Source of the DNA: Kiritimatiellia bacterium
Lineage (GTDB): Bacteria; Verrucomicrobiota; Kiritimatiellia; RFP12; UBA1067
Assembly (NCBI GenBank): GCA_017411125.1
Contig: JAFPNP010000045.1
Location: 1 to 6,755, forward strand
Reading direction: 5' to 3'
Length of the DNA stretch: 6,755 nucleotides
Both the position numbers and the translations under genes were made by a program. Shown here piece by piece: positions 1 through 6,302 of the stretch. The number at the start of each line of letters is the position of its first letter. Within the stretch, counting starts at the first letter, position 1. The notes below the pieces were generated by a model. That model was not told where the DNA came from and made no database searches. It worked only from the letters and a program-made list of their open reading frames with translations.

Positions 1-1101
1 GACGAGAAAGACATCAACGACATCAAGACGCGCATGGCTCCGACCGGCGTAGACACCACCATCGTCGATGTCACCAAGGAGATGGCGGACATCTGCTTCG
101 AGACGGTCAAGTGCCAGGCCATGTACGACGGCGGTTACTGGAACTCTACCGGAATAGCGCGCGCGGTGACGGTCAAGGCCCTTCTCCCTGCCATGAAGAA
201 AGCCGGTTGCGTCGCCCTCGTGCACGGCGCCACGGGACGCGGCAACGACCAGATGCGCTTCGAACGCTACACGAACGTGCTCGACCCGAAGTTCGGCGTG
301 TACGCCCCCTGGCGCGACGCCGACCTTCTCAAGAAGTTCCCCGGCCGCACCCAGATGGTCGAGTTTCTCGCCAAGCGCGGAATCGTCGCATTCGTCGGCA
401 CCAAGAAAAAGTACTCCACCGACGCCAACCTCGCCGGCCTCTCACACGAAGCCGAGGATCTCGAGAGCATGGAGACCTCCATGCGCATCGTGAAGCCCAC
501 TATGGGCGTGTGGCCCGAAAAGGCGCCGAACAAAGTCGAGAAGGTGACGCTCTCCTTCGTCAAGGGACGCTGCGTGGCCGTAAACGGCAAAAAGATGACA
601 CCCTACGAAGTCATGCTCGAAATGAACAAGGTCGGCGGACGCAACGGAATCGGCATGAAGCACGCCCTCGAGAACCGCATCATCGGCACGAAGAGCCGCG
701 GCGTGTACGAAGCCCCCGGCATGGAAGTGCTGAGCTGGGGCCTGAAATACATCTACGAGGGCGTGATGGACCGCCGTTCGACGCTCCTCTTCCAGCAGCT
801 CTCCAAGCTCGTCGCGGACCAGATCTACGACGGCCGCTGGTACGATCCCGCCACGCAGGCCGCGCGCGCGGCGATACAGATATGGGCGGACAAGGCTACC
901 GCCGACGTCACCCTCGGCCTCTACAAAGGCAATATCTTCTTCGAGTCCCTCAAGGGTCTGAAGGCCACGATCTACAACGAGGCCGACAGCTCGATGGAGG
1001 CCTCCAACGGCCTCAATCCACACAGCTCGCAGGGCTTTGCGGAAATCCAGTCCGTCGAGGCGAAGATGCTCGCCAAGTCCGGACAGATCGTCGCCAAGTA
1101 A
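1..1101 (+). CDS. argG: Argininosuccinate synthase, C-terminal ~366 residues (5' end outside window)
   Basis: This cytoplasmic enzyme joins citrulline and aspartate, using ATP, to make argininosuccinate, the penultimate step of arginine biosynthesis. The reading frame is open from base 1 (DEKDINDIK...), so the gene starts upstream. The N-terminal ATP pyrophosphatase loop (SGGLDTS-type) and roughly the first 45-50 residues are missing from view. Family signatures seen, counted from the first visible codon, are HGATGRGND (75-83), the KKYSTDANL block with SHEAEDLE close behind it (about 136-155), VGGRNGIGM (211-219) and ENRIIGTKSRGVYEAPGM (224-241), followed by the GRWYDP segment. The KYSTDAN and YEAPGM blocks align by eye with the E. 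coli ArgG type better than with the shorter B. subtilis type. This is a recollection, not a computed alignment. The stop codon is TAA and a sugar-kinase gene follows after 25 bases, so co-transcription is likely. argH is not seen. Confidence 0.95.
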   Translation, partial: DEKDINDIKTRMAPTGVDTTIVDVTKEMADICFETVKCQAMYDGGYWNSTGIARAVTVKALLPAMKKAGCVALVHGATGRGNDQMRFERYTNVLDPKFGVYAPWRDADLLKKFPGRTQMVEFLAKRGIVAFVGTKKKYSTDANLAGLSHEAEDLESMETSMRIVKPTMGVWPEKAPNKVEKVTLSFVKGRCVAVNGKKMTPYEVMLEMNKVGGRNGIGMKHALENRIIGTKSRGVYEAPGMEVLSWGLKYIYEGVMDRRSTLLFQQLSKLVADQIYDGRWYDPATQAARAAIQIWADKATADVTLGLYKGNIFFESLKGLKATIYNEADSSMEASNGLNPHSSQGFAEIQSVEAKMLAKSGQIVAK

Positions 1102-1113
1102 AAACGGACAAAC

Positions 1114-1120
1114 AAAGGGA
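1114..1120 (+). promoter_or_regulatory. Ribosome binding site of the NahK-like kinase
   Basis: AAAGGGA ends 6 bases before ATG 1127. It decides the start. The same frame is open further upstream to a methionine codon at 1037, but that stretch lies inside argG and codes for an Arg/Ser/Pro-rich sequence typical of an off-frame shadow. Confidence 0.7.
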
Positions 1121-1126
1121 TCGAAG

Positions 1127-2176
1127 ATGTCGAGCCGCGAATATTCCGCAGACGAACTGCGCGGCGTGCTCGCCGGGATGGGCGTCAAAAACGTCATCTC
1201 GGCGGCGCGCTACGGCAGCGGGCACATAAACGACACGTTCAAGGTGGACTGCGCCTCCGGCACGTCGTACATCCTGCAGCGCATCAACACGGACATTTTC
1301 GATCCCGACGCCGTGATGGACAACATCCGCCGCGTGACGGGGCACATCCGCGCCAAGGGTGGCAGCACCCTTGAGGTCGTGGCTTACACCCGTCCGTGGC
1401 GGCTGTACGCGTTCATCGCCGGCGCGCACACCGTCGACGTGATTACCGAGGCCGGCCAGGCCTACAAGGCCGCGAGCGCTTTCGCCGACTTCCAGAACGC
1501 GCTCGCCGACCTTCCCGCACCGCGCCTCATAGACATCATCCCCAACTTCCACAACACCGTCTCGCGCATCGCGCAGCTCGACGCCGCGCGCAAGGCGGAC
1601 GTCAAGGGTCGCGCCGCGTCGTGCGCCCGCGAACTCGACTTCGTCGACGCCCGCCGCGCCGAAGCCGCCACGGTCGTGGACCTCATGGCCTGCGGCGACA
1701 TCCCGGAACGCATCACGCACAACGACACAAAGATCAACAACGTCATGCTCGACGACGCGACGGGCGAAGGCTCGTGCGTCATCGACCTCGACACCACCAT
1801 GCCCGGATGCGCCCTCTACGACTTCGGCGACATGGTGCGCACCGCGACGGCGAACGCGGCAGAAGACGAGCGCGACCTCTCGAAGGTGTTTTCCCGAAAA
1901 GAATACTTCGAGCAACTCGTACGCGGCTACCTCGGCAAGGCGAAGTTCCTGAACGAGGCCGAACTTGCCAACCTCGCTTTCTCCGGACGCCTGATAACGC
2001 TTACGATAGGCATCCGCTTCCTGACCGACTACCTTGCCGGCGACGTCTACTTCCACACCACGTGCGAAGACCACAACCTCGTGCGGGCGCGCACGCAGTT
2101 CAAGATGGTGCAGTCCATGGAAGAACAGTCTAGGGAATACGAAGCGATCGTCCGTACCGAACGCGGCAACCTGTGA
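1127..2176 (+). CDS. APH-fold sugar kinase, probable N-acetylhexosamine 1-kinase (NahK-like), 349 aa
   Basis: Predicted cytoplasmic small-molecule kinase of the aminoglycoside phosphotransferase / choline kinase superfamily. What is seen: a glycine-containing nucleotide loop YGSGHINDTF (29-38), a lysine-poor N-lobe with the strand SYILQRIN (47-54), the catalytic loop HNDTKINN (198-205) with likely base Asp200, and the metal-binding segment IDLDTTMPG (219-227) followed by YDFGDMVRTA (231-240). The HNDTKxNN and DLDTTMPG...DFGDMVR combination is what I recall from Bifidobacterium NahK and its homologues in gut bacteria, which phosphorylate GlcNAc or GalNAc at C1. Substrate is therefore inferred; another sugar or amino alcohol is possible. 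Length is normal for the family (about 350-360). The gene follows argG by 25 bases with a good ribosome site and has no promoter of its own that I can see. No lacto-N-biose phosphorylase or epimerase partner is in the window. Confidence 0.8.
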   Translation: MSSREYSADELRGVLAGMGVKNVISAARYGSGHINDTFKVDCASGTSYILQRINTDIFDPDAVMDNIRRVTGHIRAKGGSTLEVVAYTRPWRLYAFIAGAHTVDVITEAGQAYKAASAFADFQNALADLPAPRLIDIIPNFHNTVSRIAQLDAARKADVKGRAASCARELDFVDARRAEAATVVDLMACGDIPERITHNDTKINNVMLDDATGEGSCVIDLDTTMPGCALYDFGDMVRTATANAAEDERDLSKVFSRKEYFEQLVRGYLGKAKFLNEAELANLAFSGRLITLTIGIRFLTDYLAGDVYFHTTCEDHNLVRARTQFKMVQSMEEQSREYEAIVRTERGNL

Positions 2177-2189
2177 CCGGGCAGGTCAC
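2173..2189. terminator. Inverted repeat across the two convergent stop codons, possible bidirectional terminator
   Basis: GTGACC (2173-2178), loop GGGCA, then GGTCAC (2184-2189) form a perfect 6-bp stem. The left arm contains the TGA stop of the kinase and the right arm the TGA stop of the exonuclease on the other strand. A hairpin would form in either transcript, as expected for a shared terminator between convergent genes. However, no T-run follows on either strand and the stem is short, so it is not a canonical intrinsic terminator and may act weakly or be coincidental. Confidence 0.35.
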
Positions 2190-2734
2190 TTCAACAGATG
2201 GAAGAACAGATTGGCGCAGGCGATTGTATCGTCCAGCGCATCGTGGCTGTTCCGTCCCGGAATGCCAAACTCCGATATGAGCCTTTCAAGTTTGTAACTG
2301 GAAAGGCCGGGCCGCATGAAACGCGCAAGCGCCACGGTGTCGCAGACGTCAATGACCACCGGCGGACGCGCTATGCCGAACTCCCGGCATTCCTGGTCGA
2401 GCATGCGGAGGTCGAAACGGCTGTTGTGCGCAACGAGAAGCGCGTCCTCGCCGAGAAAGTCGAAGAAACGCGCCATGGCGGCGCAAGGGTCGTCGCCGTG
2501 CAGTGCAAGGAAGTCCATCGAAATGCCGTGGATCGCCTCGGCGAAAGGATTCATTTCGCAAGTCGGGCAAAGATAAAGACAAATCGACCGCGCACGTTCT
2601 CCCGCCACGTATTCGACCGCCGCGATCTGGCATATCTGGTCCCATGAACGAAGGCCGGTGGTTTCGGTGTCGAACACCACCACGCGGCCTGTGCGGGCGC
2701 GAGCGGAAAGCTCCGCCACGCGCTGTTGCGTCAT
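2186..2734 (-). CDS. DnaQ-like DEDDh 3'-5' exonuclease, 182 aa
   Basis: Stand-alone exonuclease domain of the DNA polymerase III epsilon / RNase T superfamily, expected to remove nucleotides from DNA (or RNA) 3' ends using two metal ions. All three exonuclease motifs are present with their acidic residues: Exo I FDTETTGL (21-28; Asp22, Glu24), Exo II HNSRFD (103-108; Asp108) and Exo III HDALDDT (164-170; His164, Asp169). AIHGIS (68-72 region) is the usual epsilon-family element between Exo I and II. There is no room for polymerase, helicase or GIY-YIG domains. A CPTC pair (56-59) before the AIHGI element is unusual in my recollection of the family. ATG 2734 is chosen over ATG 2740 because AAGGA stands 8 bases before it, against 2 for the other. 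The gene is last in a minus-strand block, tightly coupled to the rhamnosidase. It could be a true proofreading subunit or a repair exonuclease; the sequence does not decide. Confidence 0.88.
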   Translation of the reverse strand: MTQQRVAELSARARTGRVVVFDTETTGLRSWDQICQIAAVEYVAGERARSICLYLCPTCEMNPFAEAIHGISMDFLALHGDDPCAAMARFFDFLGEDALLVAHNSRFDLRMLDQECREFGIARPPVVIDVCDTVALARFMRPGLSSYKLERLISEFGIPGRNSHDALDDTIACANLFFHLLK

Positions 2735-2742
2735 GCGCATTG

Positions 2743-2748
2743 TCCTTC
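2743..2748 (-). promoter_or_regulatory. Ribosome binding site of the exonuclease, overlapping the rhamnosidase stop
   Basis: On the minus strand GAAGGA overlaps the TGA stop of the upstream gene (2749-2747). It stands 8 bases from ATG 2734 and only 2 from ATG 2740, so it supports the shorter product and suggests translational coupling with the rhamnosidase. Confidence 0.65.
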
Positions 2749-5023
2749 AATGCCTGAAGCAGTTGCTAACCCGGCTGCACCAAGTGTAGGTCTGCCTGCC
2801 TGGCTGCTGCTCAAACGGCGCCATCCATCCGAGGCGGACTGTCGCGCACGTGCGCGGCGGCACGTCTACGGTCACCGTCACCTCATCGCACTTGCGCCGC
2901 CATTCCACGCGGATATCTCCAGTGGAGACGGAGTGGTGCGCTTTCACCCAATCGAGACCGGGCAGAAACTCCGGCGCGATCTCGAACTTCCTGAACCCTG
3001 GCTCCACGGGTTTTATGCCGGCAAGCGAAGTGTAGAACCAACTCACGATGTCCGCCATCATGAAGTGGTTGAAAGACGAACCTTCGCGGCAGTCCCACGC
3101 CTCGTGGCAGGTCGTGTTGCCCTTGGCTACCATATAGCCATATCCGGGTTTGGAGCAGTCCGCCGTCATGTCGAAAATCACGTCGCTGTGGCCGTGGTCT
3201 GCCAGCACCTTGAGAAGAAACGGATATCCGATCTCGCCAGTTCCGACAGCATTGCCGCGCCCGCGAACGTCCTCGACGATATTCGAGACGATTGCGGAAG
3301 TCTCCGCCGGATCCGACAGTCCAAGGTGGAGCGCCATGGAGTTCGCAGTCTGGGAGTTGTTCTCGTAACCATGCACGTCGGGACGCCACCATTTGGCGTT
3401 GAACGCCTTTTTAATGTTCGCCGCCTCCTCGCGGAACGCCGTCGCCTCGTCCTTCTTGCCGAGCAGGTCGGCACACTTTGCGAGTGTCGTGGCGTTCAAA
3501 TAGTAGAACGCGGTGGCCGTGAGTTCGATCGACGTCTTGCGGATGGGCCTGTTGCCGCCGGCGGTCTGCTGGTACCAGTCGCCAAGACCGCCCGCCGTGA
3601 TGAAGAGACCACGCTTCGCGTTCTTGGAATGCAAACGAATATAGTTGTGGTATGCAAGCATGTTCGGCCAGTATTCGCGGATGAGCGAAGCGTTGCCCGT
3701 CCACTCGTATTGCTGCCACGGGATGAGAATCATGGAAGAACCCCACTCGATCGAATGGCGGAAACCGCCGCGGAATACAACGTACTCCGGCGCAATGTCC
3801 GGCACCATCCCGTCGGGCAGCTGCGAGTCGGCCATGTCCATGCAGGTCTTGGCATACATCGCATTCGCATCCCAACCCCACCGTATCTGTTCGGAGTGGA
3901 GATTGTTCTGCTCCTGCCAGCCCAGCTTCTCGCGGTGCGGGCAGTCGGTGAACACGCTCTGCATGTTGGAACGCTGCGCCCACCAGCATATGTCGTGTAT
4001 CTGGTTGAACAGAGGGATGGAACACTTGAAGGAACCTGCGCTAGGGGCGTCCGCCATGACGACGCGCGCGGACGCGGATTCAAGCGACGGCAGAACACCG
4101 CCCTTCTCCGCCGGGACAAGGCGCACTTTCATGTAGCGGAAACCGTAGTAGAAAAACGGCGTCGTGAACTCCTCTGCGCCGCCGGTTCCCGCGAGCGTGA
4201 ACTTGCATCGCGCGACGGTGCGACCGTATCCGCCCGGTCTCTTGGTAATGCGCGTCTCGCCTTCCTTGAGCGGAATTTCCGAGAATTCTATTTCGACGCG
4301 GCTTCCTCGCGGGCCACGCGCCACGACAGTCGGAACGTAGGCGGCGTTCTGGCCGAAGTCGACGGTAAACTCGTCGTCCGACACGCGCATGGTGCGCACG
4401 GGCTTGCGCGTCTCCTGCAGGCGGCAAACGAACGGCGCTTCGCGCAGGACGCCCTTCGGCGGCTCCGCCGCCATTGCGGGAACAGAGCGGGCGACATCCG
4501 CCGTCCGGTCTATGTCGTCGCCGCTGTACACGTGCGTGCGCACGATGTCGCAAGGAGAAACCGTCCATGCGGCGCCTGGAGCGGACTGCACCGCGCCGCC
4601 GACGAGCAGTTTCTTCGAGCCTTCGCTGCCGGTGAACTTGGTGTAAAGCCCGTTTCCGGGCGGCGGCACGTTGTACATCCCGTCGCCCAGAGTGATTGCG
4701 AGCGTGTGTTTCGCGCCCGCCTTGAGCACAGGACGGAACACGTTGTAGAAGCAGGTCTTCGACGTGCGCGTCCATCCCGGCAGGTTGAACTCGTCGCCGC
4801 GTCCGAGCGGCCGTCCGTCCAGCGTGGCGACGTATTGCCCAAGTCCACAGATCGCGATGGGCGCGGGGCCGTCGCGGTCTACGGAGAACGTGGTGGTGAA
4901 ACGCGGCGCGGCCGCCTGCAGTTCCGCAGGGGCGGCAATCCACCGCGCCCCGTCGAACAGGCCGCCGGAATACCCCGCAAGAGAGAGAACCGCCAGCGCG
5001 GCAGCCGCAGCCAGTCGCTTCAT
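2747..5023 (-). CDS. Secreted alpha-L-rhamnosidase-like glycoside hydrolase, family GH78, 758 aa
   Basis: Inverting glycosidase expected to release terminal alpha-L-rhamnose from plant or microbial glycans, pectic side chains or glycosides. Residues 1-21 (MKRL, Ala/Leu-rich core, AGYSGG) look like a signal peptide without a lipobox cysteine, so export to periplasm or outside is likely. An N-terminal beta domain carries LPGWTRTSK and LGDGMYN (about 55-135), and a second beta domain carries VDFGQNAAYV (221-230) and FRYMKVRLVP. The (alpha/alpha)6 catalytic domain (about 335-670) has FTDCPHREKLGWQEQ (358-372; Asp360, Glu365), SIEWGSS (424-430), GLGDWYQQ (479-486) and CHEAWD...SFNHFMMADIVSWFY (639-664). 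A C-terminal beta sandwich follows. By analogy with studied GH78 enzymes, Glu365 is the likely acid and Glu641 the likely base. The REKLGW form of the motif is, as I recall, common among gut-bacterial members. Start ATG 5023 has GGAAGGA 9 bases away and lies 1 base after the hydrolase stop. Substrate is not determinable here. Confidence 0.9.
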   Translation of the reverse strand: MKRLAAAAALAVLSLAGYSGGLFDGARWIAAPAELQAAAPRFTTTFSVDRDGPAPIAICGLGQYVATLDGRPLGRGDEFNLPGWTRTSKTCFYNVFRPVLKAGAKHTLAITLGDGMYNVPPPGNGLYTKFTGSEGSKKLLVGGAVQSAPGAAWTVSPCDIVRTHVYSGDDIDRTADVARSVPAMAAEPPKGVLREAPFVCRLQETRKPVRTMRVSDDEFTVDFGQNAAYVPTVVARGPRGSRVEIEFSEIPLKEGETRITKRPGGYGRTVARCKFTLAGTGGAEEFTTPFFYYGFRYMKVRLVPAEKGGVLPSLESASARVVMADAPSAGSFKCSIPLFNQIHDICWWAQRSNMQSVFTDCPHREKLGWQEQNNLHSEQIRWGWDANAMYAKTCMDMADSQLPDGMVPDIAPEYVVFRGGFRHSIEWGSSMILIPWQQYEWTGNASLIREYWPNMLAYHNYIRLHSKNAKRGLFITAGGLGDWYQQTAGGNRPIRKTSIELTATAFYYLNATTLAKCADLLGKKDEATAFREEAANIKKAFNAKWWRPDVHGYENNSQTANSMALHLGLSDPAETSAIVSNIVEDVRGRGNAVGTGEIGYPFLLKVLADHGHSDVIFDMTADCSKPGYGYMVAKGNTTCHEAWDCREGSSFNHFMMADIVSWFYTSLAGIKPVEPGFRKFEIAPEFLPGLDWVKAHHSVSTGDIRVEWRRKCDEVTVTVDVPPRTCATVRLGWMAPFEQQPGRQTYTWCSRVSNCFRH

Positions 5024-5024
5024 C

Positions 5025-6233
5025 TTATTTCATCCTTCCAGTATACGCCTTCTCGGCGGAAGTGTCGAGCGTGGTCTTGAAGAACTCGTTCGCGGCCTTC
5101 TCGCGGGCGCCGTCCCACGGACGCGGCCCACCGCGAAGCTGCACGGCCCAGAGCTTGAGCTGTTTCTTGTGCCAGTTGACCATGCAGTTCGTGCCCCACG
5201 CGCCGCCGTGGCCGAACCAGGCGTTTTCGTTGTCGCTCTCGGGCGCGCTGAGGCCGAGCGAATAGCCGCCAAGGCCCTTCGGGCGCGTCGACACGGCGAG
5301 AATGCTCTTCACGGTCTCTTCCTTGAGGATGCGGACGCCGTTCTCGCCCACGCCGAGATTCATCAGCATCTTGTAGAACTTGAGCTGGTCGCACACCGTG
5401 GTCCAGAGACCGGCGCCGGCGCTGGAGAACACGCGATCGTCGGAGTAGGGGCGCTGCATGGATGCGTCGCAGCTTGTCCACGTGGCGGGTCTGCCCTTGT
5501 GGCAGGTGTACATCTGCACCTGCTTGGCAAGCTGCGCCTCGGTAGGCCAGAAAGTCGAATCTTTCATGCCGAGAGGATCCAGCACGCGCTCCTTGAGGAA
5601 CGCCTCCCAACGCTTGCCGCTGATTTTCTCCACGACGGCTGCGCCGATGTCGATGCCGACGTTGGAATAAGACTGCCTCGTACCAGGCTCGAACCTGATG
5701 GGCAGCGCGGCGGCCATCACCGCGACGGACCTGAGCGGCATGCGGCGCGACCAGCCGCCCATGGCGTGGAAGTCGGGCAGTTCGAACGAAAAACCGCCGG
5801 TGTGGTTGAGCACCATGCGCACCGTAAGCGTGTTCTTCGCCTTCACGAGCGTGCGCACGCCGTCCTTGTTGGACTTCTCAATCCAAAGCGTCCTGAACTC
5901 CGGCAGGTACTTGGAGACCGGGTCGTCGAGATTGAGCTTGCCCTCTTCGACGAGAATGGCCGCCGTCACGCCACAGAAGCCCTTGGTCTGCGAACACTGC
6001 ATGTAGACATCGTCAATGGTGATAGGACGCTTTGCGGCAACATCCGCATAGCCGACGCACGCAACCTCCTGCTTGCCGTTCTGGTAGAACACGCTCACGG
6101 CGCCGGGAAGCTGCCCGTTCTCCACGAACGGCTTGAGCGCATCGGCCGCGAAATGCGTGCCGGAATCGACAGGTGCTGCCGCGAATCCCGCGATCGAAAA
6201 CGAGGCGGCGACGAGCAATGTACTTAGTTTCAT
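5025..6233 (-). CDS. Secreted beta-lactamase-fold serine hydrolase (class C / family VIII esterase type), 402 aa
   Basis: Member of the beta-lactamase-related serine hydrolase family (Pfam PF00144 type), which includes esterases, D-aminopeptidases and penicillin-binding-like proteins. A signal peptide is clear: MKLST, hydrophobic core, and a likely cut near residue 20 after AAA. The active-site set is complete: SQTK (81-84) as the SxxK nucleophile and lysine, YSN (189-191) as the second motif and HGG (342-344) in place of the KTG box. An HGG third motif is more usual in esterases and peptidases than in true lactamases, so antibiotic resistance should not be assumed. Other family blocks are QLPGAV (41-46), LNHTGG (142-147), RVLDPLGM (216-223) and SSAGAGLWTT (270-279). 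Seven cysteines lie outside the signal peptide, two of them (80, 87) flanking SxxK. It directly precedes the GH78 gene with a 1-base gap, which suggests it removes acyl groups from the same glycan; this is inference. Confidence 0.88.
   Translation of the reverse strand: MKLSTLLVAASFSIAGFAAAPVDSGTHFAADALKPFVENGQLPGAVSVFYQNGKQEVACVGYADVAAKRPITIDDVYMQCSQTKGFCGVTAAILVEEGKLNLDDPVSKYLPEFRTLWIEKSNKDGVRTLVKAKNTLTVRMVLNHTGGFSFELPDFHAMGGWSRRMPLRSVAVMAAALPIRFEPGTRQSYSNVGIDIGAAVVEKISGKRWEAFLKERVLDPLGMKDSTFWPTEAQLAKQVQMYTCHKGRPATWTSCDASMQRPYSDDRVFSSAGAGLWTTVCDQLKFYKMLMNLGVGENGVRILKEETVKSILAVSTRPKGLGGYSLGLSAPESDNENAWFGHGGAWGTNCMVNWHKKQLKLWAVQLRGGPRPWDGAREKAANEFFKTTLDTSAEKAYTGRMK
5033..5039 (-). promoter_or_regulatory. 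Ribosome binding site of the rhamnosidase, inside the end of the hydrolase gene
   Basis: GGAAGGA on the minus strand lies within the last codons of the hydrolase gene, 9 bases before ATG 5023. The hydrolase stop TAA (5027-5025) falls between them, an arrangement typical of coupled translation. Confidence 0.65.
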
Positions 6234-6302
6234 TTGTCTGTTTCCTTTCAGTTTCAGGGTTGATTAGTTCCAGTTGCAATCCTATGGCAGGGCACATCGT
6301 CC
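6234..6302 (-). other. 69-base intergenic stretch with the hydrolase ribosome binding site
   Basis: This gap separates the end of ruvB from the hydrolase and is the longest non-coding stretch in the window. AAAGGA (6248-6243) stands 9 bases before ATG 6233. I see no strong terminator hairpin with a T-run after ruvB. A TTGCAA hexamer on the minus strand could be a poor -35, but the matching -10 position (TGAAAC) is weak. Read-through from ruvB is therefore as plausible as a separate promoter. Confidence 0.5.

Noticed and set aside
1013..2074. 353-codon minus-strand frame across the kinase gene
   Set aside because: Valine/Arg/Asp-rich shadow of the NahK-like gene with no recognised domain; the plus-strand protein has clear kinase motifs.
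2747..2830. Possible frameshift producing an abnormal C terminus in the GH78 protein (Cys-rich last ~25 residues)
   Set aside because: The alternative frames give no better family match, and the QTYTW near the end can be read as a diverged form of the G-x-Y-x-F ending seen in relatives. The stop is also well placed for coupling to the next gene.
2726..5080. Very long open frame (784 codons) on the plus strand opposite the rhamnosidase gene
   Set aside because: Its product is Arg/His/Val-rich with no recognisable motif, while the opposite strand encodes a complete GH78 enzyme with family motifs. High GC in third positions commonly leaves such antisense frames free of stops.
4764..6227. 487-codon plus-strand frame opposite the serine hydrolase
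   Set aside because: The composition is that of an antisense shadow (Arg, His, Ala, Leu rich) and it has no ribosome site. The minus strand carries SxxK, YxN and HGG motifs in one intact frame.
5025..6233. Antibiotic-resistance beta-lactamase
   Set aside because: The fold and SxxK motif match, but the third motif is HGG and the context is a glycosidase. An esterase or peptidase role is at least as likely, so no resistance function is claimed.
6234..6302. Promoter or small RNA between ruvB and the hydrolase
   Set aside because: Only a TTGCAA hexamer with a poor partner is seen, and there is no stable stem or T-run, so the evidence is too weak to call.
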